Positions 16,043 through 26,100 of a stretch of 64,000 bases of DNA are shown here, one piece after another; position 1 is the stretch's first letter, and every line of letters begins with the position of its first letter. This DNA is from Antrihabitans stalagmiti (GTDB taxonomy: Bacteria > Actinomycetota > Actinomycetes > Mycobacteriales > Mycobacteriaceae). The stretch lies in the NCBI RefSeq assembly GCF_016482825.1, contig NZ_JAEMNV010000010.1, positions 1 through 64,000 of the forward strand, in the 5' to 3' direction. Under the pieces are notes generated by a model. The model saw only the letters and a program-made list of their open reading frames with translations, did no database searches and had not been told where the DNA came from. The translations under genes and the position numbers were made by a program.

Positions 16043-16953
16043 CCTCGGCTCTCCTCGAACGGCCGGAAGCCGCACCACCCGAGGTACGGAAGGAACCGAT
16101 CAAGTGGGCCGGCGGACTGTGGGCTTTGCCGCCACTACTGCTTGTTCTCGGCGCAGCGGTCTACCCCGTTGCACGGGTACTGGAGCAGTCGACAACCGGT
16201 GCGGGCACCAGCAGCTGGTCCGGCGTGCTCGGTTCGTCACTGTTCCGAAACGCGCTGTGGCGCACCGTAGAGATCGCGGTGCTGTCCACACTCGGTTGCC
16301 TCGTCCTCGGCACGTTCATCGCACTCGTGCTCGCGTTCGTTCCGTTCCCAGGATCGCGCGTCGTCGGCAGGCTGATCGACACCGTCCTTGCGTTGCCGTC
16401 GTTTCTCATCACGCTCGCTTTCACCTTCCTCTACGGCACGGCCGGCGCGTTCAATGCGCTGTACAAGGACATCTCGGGCTCCGAAGAACCTCTGCTCAAC
16501 TTTCTCAACACACCGGCCGGCGTCATCGCGGCCGAGATCACGTTCTTCACACCCTTCGTCGTTCGTCCACTGCTCGCATCCTTCGCTCAGCTGCCGCGTG
16601 AACAACTCGACGTCGCAGCAAGTTTGGGGGCGTCGCCGTGGCGAGTGCTACGGCAAGTGGTCATGCCGGAGGCCTGGCCGGCGCTGATGGCAGGCGGATC
16701 TCTGGTCCTACTGCTGACCCTCAACGAGTTCGGCATCGTGTTGTTCACCGGGGCAAAGGATGTCATCACCCTCCCGGTACTGATCTACACGCGAGGCATC
16801 GTCACGTTCGACCTACCGGGCGCAGCCGTGATCGCGACTGTGCAAGTCCTACTGTCGCTCGCGCTCTACGGCGCCTACCGACTGATTTTCGCTCGCGTCA
16901 TGGCCAACAAGGGGAAGGGAGTAGTCGATGTTGTTGTGGAGCCGGCAAAGTAG
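16039..16953 (+). CDS. 2-Aminoethylphosphonate ABC transporter permease 1 (PhnU-like)
   Basis: 304-residue inner-membrane permease with about six hydrophobic segments and the EAA loop (AASLGASPWRVLRQVVMPEAWPAL) that contacts the ATPase. It overlaps the ATPase gene by 4 bp and the second permease by 26 bp. Its C-terminus is basic (MANKGKGVVDVVVEPAK). Role by family and position. Confidence 0.88.
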   Translation: MTSALLERPEAAPPEVRKEPIKWAGGLWALPPLLLVLGAAVYPVARVLEQSTTGAGTSSWSGVLGSSLFRNALWRTVEIAVLSTLGCLVLGTFIALVLAFVPFPGSRVVGRLIDTVLALPSFLITLAFTFLYGTAGAFNALYKDISGSEEPLLNFLNTPAGVIAAEITFFTPFVVRPLLASFAQLPREQLDVAASLGASPWRVLRQVVMPEAWPALMAGGSLVLLLTLNEFGIVLFTGAKDVITLPVLIYTRGIVTFDLPGAAVIATVQVLLSLALYGAYRLIFARVMANKGKGVVDVVVEPAK

Positions 16954-17725
16954 GGCCGCTGCCCTCACTATCTTCGGAATAGTGGTTCTCGTCGTCTTCG
17001 TCGCACCGATAGCCACAGTCGTCGCCGCAGCCGTCGCCGGATCATGGACGGGACCACTTCCGTCGAATCTCGGCTTCCAACACCTCGGGGATGCTTTGTC
17101 GGGCGACAATGTCGCGAGTCTGTCGGTCAGTCTGCAGACCGCGATCATCGGCGGCGGGCTTGCATTGGTGCTTGGTACGTGGGCGGCATTGGCTGCTCGT
17201 GAAGCACCGATGTGGTTGCGGCGCACAACCGATGCGGTATTCCATCTACCGATCGCGGTGCCGTCGGTCGCCATCGGTCTCGGCTTGCTGATTGCCTTCA
17301 ACTCACGCCCGCTGTTGCTCGGCGGTACCAAGTGGATCGTCATTCTGGCCCACTCGGTCCTGGTGCTCGCCTTCGCTTTCAGTGCGGTGTCGGCGGCGCT
17401 CGACAGGCTGGATCCGGCCTACCGGCAGGCAGCCGAATCGCTCGGTGCCGGACCGCTGCGGGTGCTCGTTCAGGTCACCCTGCCGCTGCTGCTGCCTGCG
17501 CTCGGAGCAGCCGCCGGTCTTGCGGTCGCGTTGTCGATGGGTGAACTCGGTGCAACGGTCATGGTGTATCCGGCGACGTGGAAGACGTTGCCGGTCAGCA
17601 TCTTCGGCCTGACCGATCGTGGCCAGGTGTTCTTGGCGGCCGCGAATACAACGCTGCTGCTGTTGGTCACTTTGGTCGCACTCCTGGTCCTGGGACGCAT
17701 CCGCGGCCGCGCAGCGCTGCGCTAG
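16928..17725 (+). CDS. 2-Aminoethylphosphonate ABC transporter permease 2 (PhnV-like)
   Basis: 265-residue permease with six hydrophobic segments and EAA loop AAESLGAGPLRVLVQVTLPLLLPAL. The ATG at 16928 overlaps the upstream permease and is preceded by a strong AAGGGGAAGGGAG run. Last gene of the phosphonate operon; a palindromic repeat follows directly and probably ends transcription. Confidence 0.87.
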   Translation: MLLWSRQSRAAALTIFGIVVLVVFVAPIATVVAAAVAGSWTGPLPSNLGFQHLGDALSGDNVASLSVSLQTAIIGGGLALVLGTWAALAAREAPMWLRRTTDAVFHLPIAVPSVAIGLGLLIAFNSRPLLLGGTKWIVILAHSVLVLAFAFSAVSAALDRLDPAYRQAAESLGAGPLRVLVQVTLPLLLPALGAAAGLAVALSMGELGATVMVYPATWKTLPVSIFGLTDRGQVFLAAANTTLLLLVTLVALLVLGRIRGRAALR

Positions 17726-17737
17726 GGCGCTGCGCGC

Positions 17738-17783
17738 CTCGTGAGTCCTTTCGGAGGTTCGGCCCTCCGAAAGGACTCACGAG
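17738..17783. terminator. Palindromic gene-end repeat, perfect copy (bidirectional terminator candidate)
   Basis: CTCGTGAGTCCTTTCGGAGG, a six-base loop TTCGGC, then the exact reverse complement: a 20-bp perfect stem. It fills the 70-bp gap between convergent genes (importer permease and acyl-CoA ligase). A flanking mini-hairpin GCGGCGTAGCCGC lies on the right. There is no U-tract, so if it terminates transcription it does so as a stem-only type. It belongs to a four-copy family in this window. Confidence 0.7.
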
Positions 17784-17795
17784 CGGCGTAGCCGC

Positions 17796-19406
17796 CTACT
17801 GCCTCAGAAGGAACCGCTGGACCTTCCCGCTCGGCGTCTTGGGCAGCGCATCGACGAAGTGAACCGTTCGCGGATAGGCATGCGCCGCGTACTTCTGCTT
17901 GACGATCTGCTGCAGCTCACCTTCCAATTCCGCGGTCCCGACGAACCCCTCACGCAGTACGACGAACGCTTCGAGGACCTCACCGCGCAGTTCGTCGGGC
18001 ATCCCTACGACGGCTGCCTCCTGAACCGACTCGTGCAGCACGAGAACACTTTCCACATCGAACGGCCCGATTCGATAGCCCGCCATGATGATCACGTCGT
18101 CGTCGCGGGAGGAGAAGTAGAAGTACCCGTCCTCGTCGATCATTCCGGCATCGCCGGTGAGGTAGAAACGACCGTCGTCGGTGTAGCGCTGCGCGGTCTT
18201 CTCCGGGGCATCCAGATAGCCGGCGAACCAGAGCAACGGACTGTGAGCGGTGTCGATGGCGACCCGACCCATGGTTCTGACCGCCGCAGGATCGTCGGAG
18301 TCATCGGCGAGCACCGCCGCGGACCAACCGGGTAACGGCTTACCCATCGACCCGGCAGGAACGTCGCTGCGCAGATCGTCGTGCCAGGCATTCGAGACGA
18401 ACATGCCGTGCTCGGTCTGGCCGTAGTGATCGCGAACCGCCACGCCGAGCGTCTGCGTCGACCATCCGACCACATCCGGGGTCAGCGGCTCCCCCGCCGA
18501 CGACGCTCTCCGCAACGAGACCCCTGCGGGCACCTCGCCCGCCGCGCGCAAACTGCGGTAGACCGTCGGCGCCGCCGCGAAGTTGGTGACGCCGAAGCGT
18601 TCCATCACCCGCCACGTCAGCTCGGCCGAGAAGCCTGCGTGCAACAGCAAGGTCCGAGTGCCGGACGCGAGCGGTGCCAGCAGTCCGTAGTAGAGACCGT
18701 ATGCCCAGCCCGGATCTGCGGCGTTCCAGAAGACGTCATCGGCACGTACGTCGAGGCCGAACTCCTGATAGGCGTGAAACGAGGCCAACGCCCGAACCGG
18801 AACGCCGACGCCTTTCGGCGAGCCGGTCGTACCGCTTGTGAACAACTCGACGAGCAGTCCGCGACCGCCGACCGACGCTGTTGCTGCGCCCGGCTCGTCC
18901 GCGGTATGCGCGGCGAGCAGATCGTCGAACCGCACTCCTGCGCCGTCCCCGACGACGATCACCTGCCACGCGGGGTCGGCGGGTATGTCGTCGCCGGGTG
19001 CCAGCTTGCCGACCTGATCTGCGTCGGCAACGACCACCTTCGCTGCACTTGCACCGAGCCGAAACGCGATGGCCGGCGGTGCGAACGCTGTGAACAGCGG
19101 GACGTGAACCGCGCCGCGACGCCAGATCCCGACCAATGCGATCACCAGTTCCGCAGACTTGCCCATCAGCGTCGCGACTCGATCACCTGGCTCGACGCCT
19201 GCCGCAGCCAGCGCCGCGGCGAAACGCGACGACTGCTCGCTCAGCTCGCCGTAGGTCACATCGGTCGAGGTCAGGTCACTCTCGATGATCGTGAACGCCA
19301 CCGCATCGGCCGGATGGTCGTCGCACAGCAGCGCGGCTGCGCAGGCGTCAGGTGTGTCGTATCGGTCGAGTAATGCGTCTACTCGGACCTCGAAGTCGGC
19401 GGTCAT
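17796..19406 (-). CDS. Acyl-CoA synthetase, medium-chain/benzoate-CoA-ligase-like
   Basis: 536-residue ANL-superfamily ligase that would activate a carboxylic acid with ATP and CoA. Motifs: P-loop ELFTSGTTGSPKGV, GEPLTPDV, DHYGQTEHGMF, hinge YFYFSSRDDDVIIMAGYRIGPFDVES, and catalytic Lys in PKTPSGKVQRFLLRQ at the very end. The start at 19406 has GGAGGAG upstream. The ordering of motifs is that of medium-chain acyl-CoA and benzoate-CoA ligases. It stands alone and divergent from a LuxR-type regulator that may control it. Acid substrate unknown. Confidence 0.88.
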   Translation of the reverse strand: MTADFEVRVDALLDRYDTPDACAAALLCDDHPADAVAFTIIESDLTSTDVTYGELSEQSSRFAAALAAAGVEPGDRVATLMGKSAELVIALVGIWRRGAVHVPLFTAFAPPAIAFRLGASAAKVVVADADQVGKLAPGDDIPADPAWQVIVVGDGAGVRFDDLLAAHTADEPGAATASVGGRGLLVELFTSGTTGSPKGVGVPVRALASFHAYQEFGLDVRADDVFWNAADPGWAYGLYYGLLAPLASGTRTLLLHAGFSAELTWRVMERFGVTNFAAAPTVYRSLRAAGEVPAGVSLRRASSAGEPLTPDVVGWSTQTLGVAVRDHYGQTEHGMFVSNAWHDDLRSDVPAGSMGKPLPGWSAAVLADDSDDPAAVRTMGRVAIDTAHSPLLWFAGYLDAPEKTAQRYTDDGRFYLTGDAGMIDEDGYFYFSSRDDDVIIMAGYRIGPFDVESVLVLHESVQEAAVVGMPDELRGEVLEAFVVLREGFVGTAELEGELQQIVKQKYAAHAYPRTVHFVDALPKTPSGKVQRFLLRQ

Positions 19407-19495
19407 CGGTGCTGCTCCTCCTCTGCGACGGGATGTCGCGGCTGGTGTCAAATAGGATGTAGGTCACACCGAAGTCATCGCTACCCCCGAAAGGG

Positions 19496-20365
19496 GTGAC
19501 CCACCCAGTGACGCAAGTACCGGCTCTCCTTCGTCCACGCGACAGCGACGCGTTGCGTGCCGAATTGCGTCGTGCTGCCGGGGCGTCGACCACGCCGGTT
19601 TTCTTCGGCGGCGAGGTGCACGGCCAGGCGCTTGTGCTGTCCGAATTCGTCGGGACGTGGACGAGCGGTCTGCGTGGTCTCGTCATTCCGCCGCGGTCGG
19701 GACTCGGTGGCCGGGTCGTCGATCAGAAGCGTCCCGTGTCGGTCGCGGACTACAAGCGTGCCTCGTCCATCACTCACGACTACGACGGTCCGGTGGGTGG
19801 CGAAGGGATCACCTCTGTGCTCGGTGTGCCCGTCGTCGTCGGCGGTGTGGCCCGTGCGGTGCTGTACGCGGCGGATCGCGGCGTCGGTCCGATCGGCGGG
19901 CGAACCGTGGATTGCCTGGTGCAGTCCAGTCGACGCTTGGCGAACGAGATCGCAATCCGCGACGAGGTCGACCGCCGGACCCGTATGTGGTCGACGCTGC
20001 AGACCGGACAGGTCGATGCGGTGCTCACGGAGGAACTGCGAGACATCCACGCGGACCTGCGAGGCCTCACTCGCGCCGCAGGCGATCCGGAGCTGCAACG
20101 GCAGTTGCGCGCACTGACCGATCGGCTCGCACGCACACTGTCCGGCGAATCGGGGCAGGACGAGACGCCGGTCGCGTTGTCGCCACGAGAGCTCGACGTG
20201 CTGTCCCACATTGCCCTCGGGTGCACGAACCACGAGGTAGCGCAGCGCCTTTCGGTCGGCCCGGAATCCGTCAAGAGCTACCTACGCAGCGCGATGCGCA
20301 AACTGGATGCCCATTCCCGACACGAAGCCGTTGTAAAAGCACGCAGATCGGGCCTGTTGGCCTGA
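19496..20365 (+). CDS. LuxR-family transcriptional regulator with GAF-like sensor
   Basis: 289-residue regulator. Residues ~40-150 resemble a GAF sensor region (GGRVVDQKRPVSVADYKRASSITHDYDGPVGGEGITSVLGVPVVV). The C-terminus is a LuxR helix-turn-helix (LSPRELDVLSHIALGCTNHEVAQRLSVGPESVKSYLRSAMRKL). Two GTG starts are possible, at 19496 and 19508. The 89-bp divergent gap with the acyl-CoA ligase suggests local control. Ligand unknown. Confidence 0.85.
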   Translation: MTHPVTQVPALLRPRDSDALRAELRRAAGASTTPVFFGGEVHGQALVLSEFVGTWTSGLRGLVIPPRSGLGGRVVDQKRPVSVADYKRASSITHDYDGPVGGEGITSVLGVPVVVGGVARAVLYAADRGVGPIGGRTVDCLVQSSRRLANEIAIRDEVDRRTRMWSTLQTGQVDAVLTEELRDIHADLRGLTRAAGDPELQRQLRALTDRLARTLSGESGQDETPVALSPRELDVLSHIALGCTNHEVAQRLSVGPESVKSYLRSAMRKLDAHSRHEAVVKARRSGLLA

Positions 20366-20369
20366 CGGC

Positions 20370-20415
20370 CTCGTGAGTCCTTTCGGAGGGCCGGCCCACC
20401 GAAAAGACGCACGAG
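20370..20415. terminator. Palindromic gene-end repeat, diverged copy
   Basis: CTCGTGAGTCCTTTCGG opposite CCGAAAAGACGCACGAG between the convergent LuxR-type gene and ABC permease gene. The stem has two mismatches against the perfect copy at 17738. A mini-hairpin GCGGCGGAGCCGC follows and runs into the permease stop codon. Probable bidirectional terminator. Confidence 0.65.
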
Positions 20416-20427
20416 CGGCGGAGCCGC

Positions 20428-21288
20428 CTATCGCCTGGATGCCTTGTTGTAGCCGAGAGCGGCGGGGATCGCGAACAGCGCTATCGCCCCACCGGACCAG
20501 AGCAGCGTGCCGATCAACGGACCCTGGACCGGACCTCCCAGCGACAGTCCCTTCATCGCTTCGATCGCCAGCGTCAACGGCTGATGCTCGACGACGGGTT
20601 GAATCCAGCCGGGGAACGCGAAGAGCGGCACGAAGCCGGTGGAAAAGAACATCATCAACGAACTGATCAACGAGATCGCCTCGACCAGTGTGGCTTTCGC
20701 CGTGAAAACCGCAACTGCGGTGACCATCGTCGAGAACGCCAACCCGAAAAGCATCGGAACCAACAGGAATGCCAGCGAGGCGAGTAGACCCTGATCGAAC
20801 CGGAATCCGAGTGCGTAACCGGCGACCAGCAGCACGACCGTGGTCGCCAGAATTCGCACACCTTCGGTCGCGATCCGCGCGATCAGGCCTGATGCGCGAT
20901 GGACCGGTAGCACCCAGAATCGCGCGAGCAAACCCGCTTCCCGCTCCCGGCCCAGCGAGATCGCACCGGCCATCGACCCGGACATCACGCCGACCAGAGT
21001 CGTCATCGGAACGGAGCCGTAGAGCGCGTTGTAATCCGCATACGCCGAAATCTGCCGTCCGAGCACCGTATTGAGCATCACCAGCAACAGCGCTGGAAAC
21101 ACGACGGCCTGCATCAACGTCAGCGGATCTCGCATCGACCGGACCAGCAGCCGCCGCGTCTGTATAAGACTGTGCGGAACCAGTACCGCGAGTGAGCTTT
21201 CCGACCGCCGACGGACCTGCACAGGGAAGCTGTCGTCGGCGAGAGCCTTGGCCGCTGGATCGGCGGCGGATCGTGATGCAGCCATCAT
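20428..21288 (-). CDS. ABC-2 type exporter permease, DrrB-like (second)
   Basis: 286-residue ABC-2 permease with about six membrane segments and the family's conserved loop around GVMSGSMAGAISLGREREAGLLARFWVLPVHRASGLIARI. It is the last gene of the NRPS operon; the ATG at 21288 overlaps the previous stop (ATGA), and GAGGAGG lies just before it. It would pair with the other permease as a heterodimeric channel exporting the NRPS product. Confidence 0.87.
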   Translation of the reverse strand: MMAASRSAADPAAKALADDSFPVQVRRRSESSLAVLVPHSLIQTRRLLVRSMRDPLTLMQAVVFPALLLVMLNTVLGRQISAYADYNALYGSVPMTTLVGVMSGSMAGAISLGREREAGLLARFWVLPVHRASGLIARIATEGVRILATTVVLLVAGYALGFRFDQGLLASLAFLLVPMLFGLAFSTMVTAVAVFTAKATLVEAISLISSLMMFFSTGFVPLFAFPGWIQPVVEHQPLTLAIEAMKGLSLGGPVQGPLIGTLLWSGGAIALFAIPAALGYNKASRR

Positions 21289-22094
21289 GGCCTCCTCGAC
21301 GTGATGATGATCGACAATGGCGCGAACACGACGATCAGACCGATGACCCACGCCAGAGGCGGTCCCATTGTCGACCAATTCACTACGCCCGCACCGCCTG
21401 TCAAGTCACCAGCCAACGCTCGCAGCGCGTACGCGAACTGTGACACCGGCTGATTGCGAACGAATCCCTGAATCCAGCCCGGGAACTGACTTGCGGGAGC
21501 GAACCCTGCCGACAGCATGCCGAGGATGAGCTGCGGCAGCGTCAACGACTGTGTCGTCGCTTCTGGACTTTTCGACAGCGACCCGAGCACGTCGGCACCG
21601 AGGGACAGTGCCGCACCGACCAGCAGTGCGAACAGCAGGAACCCGATCGTGTGAATCGCACTGAGCGCGAACCGGAATCCGATCACGTACCCGCAGACGA
21701 CCGCGGCGGACAGCGAAATGACACACCGGAACATGTTGGCCGACATCCGCGCGGCGAGTGGAACTCCGACACCGATCGGCATCGAGCCGAACCGTCGGTT
21801 GATGCCGTCGACGGTATCGGTCGCCGCTCGCAGCGCCGCCGTGATCGCAGCAAACGCCAAGGCCTGCAACACGATCATCGGCATGAGGAACTGCGCGTAG
21901 CTGGACAACCCGTGTCCGAACGTGCTCATCACGAGGTTGAGCGGTATGTAGAAACCGACGGTGAAAACGACGGGCGTCAGGATCGCAGTCGCGATTTCAC
22001 CGTTGCGCAACGACGGTGCGACCTGCCGCAGCGTGAGCACCCACCACTGCCGCAGCACCGACGGCTGCTTACGTTGCTCCAGAGTTGTCGTCAC
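21285..22094 (-). CDS. ABC-2 type exporter permease, DrrB-like (first)
   Basis: 269-residue ABC-2 permease related to its downstream neighbour, with six hydrophobic segments and the RRFGSMPIGVGVPLAARM loop. The GTG start overlaps the ATPase stop. Both permeases keep the GWIQ motif near the sixth segment (SQFPGWIQGFVRNQPVSQF), common in DrrB/DrrC drug and phthiocerol-lipid exporters. Confidence 0.87.
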   Translation of the reverse strand: MTTTLEQRKQPSVLRQWWVLTLRQVAPSLRNGEIATAILTPVVFTVGFYIPLNLVMSTFGHGLSSYAQFLMPMIVLQALAFAAITAALRAATDTVDGINRRFGSMPIGVGVPLAARMSANMFRCVISLSAAVVCGYVIGFRFALSAIHTIGFLLFALLVGAALSLGADVLGSLSKSPEATTQSLTLPQLILGMLSAGFAPASQFPGWIQGFVRNQPVSQFAYALRALAGDLTGGAGVVNWSTMGPPLAWVIGLIVVFAPLSIIITSRRP

Positions 22095-23146
22095 GACTTC
22101 ACCACCGAGACCGCATCAGCCGCTTCGGTGTCGTCGGTGACCTCGACCGTCTCCGCAGCGTGCCCGGTCAGGGTAAGGAACACGTCGTCGAGCGAAGGCC
22201 GCCGCAGCGCGATGTCGACCAGATCGATGTCCGCCTGATCCAATCGACGCAACGCTTCCGCAAGCGTGCGCGCACCGTCAGGGGCGGGCACCGCAATGCG
22301 ATCCGACTCCGGTGTCAGGGCCAGGCGGTAGTCGTCGGGAAGCATCGGGCCGAGGGCTGCGACGACAGCCGGGATGGACTTCAAATCGAGCGGCACTATC
22401 TCGCAGTAACTTCCGCCGGTCCGGGCCTTGAGCTCGTCTGCGGTGCCCTCGGCGATGACGGTGCCGTGGTCGATCACGATAATGCGGTCACTCAGCGCAT
22501 CCGCCTCTTCGAGGTACTGCGTGGTGAGCAACGTCGTGATGCCTTTGCTCTTGAAGCTGGACACCAGATCCCACACCGCCTGCCGACTTCGCGGATCGAG
22601 ACCGGTGGTCGGCTCGTCGAGAAAAACCACTTCGGGACGGACGACAAGGCCGCAGGCAATGTCGATACGGCGCCGCATACCACCGGAGTACGTTCCGACG
22701 CGCCGGTCTTCGGCTCGGACCAGGTCGAACTCTTCGAGCAGCTGCTTGGCCCGGGCCCGCGCCGCGGATTTCGTCAGCCCGAGCAGACGACCGAACATCA
22801 CCAGATTCTCGTAGCCGGTGAGCATGTCGTCGAGCGAGGCGTGCTGACCGGTCAGCATGATCGAGCGGCGCACCCCGGCGGGATCGGTGACGACGTCGTG
22901 CCCGGCGACGACAGCCCGCCCGCTGTCGGGTCGGACGAGGGTGGACAGGATGTTCACCGTCGTCGTCTTGCCTGCGCCGTTGGGCCCGAGCACACCGAGC
23001 ACTTCGCCACGTGCGACCTCGAAGCTGATCCCGCGCAGCGCTTTCACACCGCCGAAGGACTTCTCGATCCCCTCGACGATTACTGCGGATTCCGATTGCG
23101 GCATTGGCTTCTCCAACTCGTTCTTGGTGTGTCGCGCGATGGTCAT
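22091..23146 (-). CDS. ABC exporter ATPase, DrrA-like
   Basis: 351-residue ATPase with Walker [10 protein letters not shown], signature YSGGMRRR, Walker [14 protein letters not shown] and the DrrA-type C-terminal domain ([15 protein letters not shown]). The start at 23146 overlaps the NRPS stop (ATGA); an internal ATG at 23104 with TTGGAGAAG before it is an alternative. Its place directly after the NRPS strongly suggests it powers secretion of the peptide product or gives self-resistance. Confidence 0.88.
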   Translation of the reverse strand: MTIARHTKNELEKPMPQSESAVIVEGIEKSFGGVKALRGISFEVARGEVLGVLGPNGAGKTTTVNILSTLVRPDSGRAVVAGHDVVTDPAGVRRSIMLTGQHASLDDMLTGYENLVMFGRLLGLTKSAARARAKQLLEEFDLVRAEDRRVGTYSGGMRRRIDIACGLVVRPEVVFLDEPTTGLDPRSRQAVWDLVSSFKSKGITTLLTTQYLEEADALSDRIIVIDHGTVIAEGTADELKARTGGSYCEIVPLDLKSIPAVVAALGPMLPDDYRLALTPESDRIAVPAPDGARTLAEALRRLDQADIDLVDIALRRPSLDDVFLTLTGHAAETVEVTDDTEAADAVSVVKS

Positions 23147-26100
23147 GATGCTTCGAGGATCGTCGCACCGGAACTGCTGAGATGTCGTTCGAGCACCGCG
23201 GCCAACTGAGGCAGCACCTCCGGTGCGGTCATGTCGTCGTGCAACGCGTCGATCGGATGGTTTTCGGTCGCCCCGCCGACATACGGTGCCCAACTCGAAA
23301 ATGCCCGTGTGTCATCGCCCGCTTCGGCAGCCGCAGTGAAGAAAACGAGATTGCCGTCGAAAACGTTCGGTTCGAACGCAGCGACTATCCGAGCGGACCT
23401 GTTGTAGGACGCTGTCATTCGTTCCAGATGGCCTGCGTCGACGAACGTCGCGCCACCGACGCCTGTTCGAACGAGTTCTGCCGCATGCTCGGCCGTCAGG
23501 TCGGTTGGGACGGAATCGAAACCGAAAACCTTGCCGAACTCGGCGAAGAACTCACCGACGCTCAACTGCGGCGGCGCCTCGAAGTGCCGAACGCCGAGGT
23601 CTGCGTCGAGCAGGGCGAGTATCGCCACGGTCTCCCCTGCCGCACGCAACCGCGTGGCCACCGCATGCGCGATGAAGCCGCCGAGCGACCAGCCGAGGAT
23701 GTTGTACGGACCGACAGGTTGCACGGTACGAATTGCCGTGACGTAGCGATCAGCGAACTCGTCGATCGACTGCGGAATGGGTTCGGTCCCTTCCAGTTCC
23801 GGTGACTGCAAGGCGTAGATCGGTCGTTGCGGATCGAGATGCGCGGCAAGTCCGGCGTAGCTCCAGCCGAGCCCGGACGCAGGATGGATGCAGAACAGCG
23901 GCGCGGCGGTCCCGGTCTCACGGATCGGCAGCAGGACTGCGAGCGGCGATCCCGCTGGCTCTGCCGGTTCGTGTTCGTGCCGACCGATGCGGCGCGCAAG
24001 CGCTTCGACCGTCGGGTCGTTGAAGATCCACATGACGGGAACCGCAAGTCCGAGAGCCGAACCGAGTACGTCGACGACCCGAGTAGCGATCAGCGAGGTA
24101 CCGCCCAGGTCGAAGAACGATTCGTCGATACCGACCTCGTCGAGCCCGAGTACTTCTGCGAAACCTGCGGCGACCGCCTCTTCGAGCGGCGTCCGCGGCG
24201 CGCGGATGATCCGGGTCCGGTTCGAGAAGTCGGGCGCCGGAAGCGCTTTGGTGTCGAGCTTGCCGACCGGTGTCAGTGGGATCGACTCGAGCACAACGAT
24301 CGCAGCGGGCACCATGTAACCGGGTAGGACTGCGGCGACCGACTCTCGCAACCTGTCGACGTCGATGTCGGCACCTGCTACGGGCAATACGTACGACGCC
24401 AACACGGTTGCACCGGTCGGTCCTTCGGTCCCGATTGTCGTCGCGAACTCGACCTCGTCGGCAGCGGTCAGCGCAGCGTCGATCTCGCCGAGTTCGATGC
24501 GGAACCCACGAATCTTGACCTGGTAGTCGTCGCGGCCGAGGTATTCGAGCTCGGCGACGTCGGAACCACTCCAGCGCACCAGATCACCGGTGCGGTACAT
24601 CCGTTCGGCGCTGCCGCCGAACGGATTGGCGACGAAACGCCCACACGTCAGATCGGGTCGATTGTGATATCCGCGCGCCAACGCGGCACCGGCAAGATAC
24701 AGCTCGCCGACAACACCGACCGGTACCGGACGCAGCCACGAATCGAGTACGAGCAGGCTCGCGCCGAGCACCGCACTGCCGATCGTGATCGGCGCGCCGG
24801 GCTCCAGCCGATCCGAGCCGGTCGCCCAGATCGTGAACTCCGTTGGGCCGTAGAGGTTCACCATCTTTCGGCCAGGTGCCCAGCGGGCAACGAGTTCACT
24901 GCCGACCGCCTCACCCGCGACCGCGAGGACCCGAAGACAGTCGAGCCCGAGCGGTTCCATCGTCGCGAGGGCAGCAGGGGTGATCACCATGTGCGAGACC
25001 TGTTCGGACCTGATCAGGTCGGCCAGTTCGCGACCGCCGAGGACTGTCGGCGACACGGCGACCAGGCGCGCGCCCGACCCGAACGCCATCAACGCCTCGA
25101 ACGCCGAGGCATCGAAACTCGGCGACGCGAAATGCAGCACCGTCGAGTCGGCCGACAGTTCGAGTGAGTCACGTTGCGCGCGAAGCAGGTTCGCGATCCC
25201 GGCCTGGGTCACCGAGACACCCTTGGGAACGCCGGTCGACCCCGAGGTGTAGATCAGCCATGCCGGGTTCTCGATGCGAAGTACCTCGAGTCGGTCCGCA
25301 TCCGTGATCGCGGCAGCCGAGGCAGCCGAGATCGATGCCGCAACATCCGTGTCGTCGAGCACGAGCCAGGTGGTGTCACCCGGCATCCGGTCACGATGTG
25401 TGGAGACCGTAACGCCCAGCACCGCAAGGGAATCGGTCAGCATGTGCGAGATTCGCTCGGGCGGATGCTTCGGATCGACCGGAACGAACGCGGCACCGGA
25501 CTTGGCGACCGCCCACATGGCGACGATCGACTCGACCGACCTGGTCAGTGCGAGCGCGACGACGGTGTCGGGTCCGGCGCCTGCCGAGATCAGCGTCCTG
25601 GCAAGCCGATTGGATCGCTCGTCGAGGTCGGCGTAGGAGACGTGCACACCGTCTGCTGTCAGGGCGATGGCGGCCGGATCGACGGCAACAGCAGCGGCGA
25701 AGACGTCAGCCAACGTGGTCGGCGACTCCACATCGTCCGACGGCGCCGCCACAATTCGTCGATAGTCGGACGGCGACAGCATCTGCAATTGCGCGCACGG
25801 CAGGTCAGGCGTCGCCGTGAACGCCTCGAGTATCCGCACCAGGCGTTGCGCGACGACATCCACCGCATCCCGATCGAACACCGCGGCAAGCGATTTCAAT
25901 TCCAGGTGCAACGTCTCGCCCGGCATCGCGAGCAGTGTCAGGGGGTAGTGCGTATCGTCGTGCGCTGCCACATCGGCAACGCGCATACCCGCGATGTCCA
26001 TGGTCTGCAGCAGCTCGTCCTGATCGATCGGGTACGACTCGAACACCGTCACCGTATCGAAAAGTGCACCGACACCGACCAGCTGCTGAATCTCCGCGAG

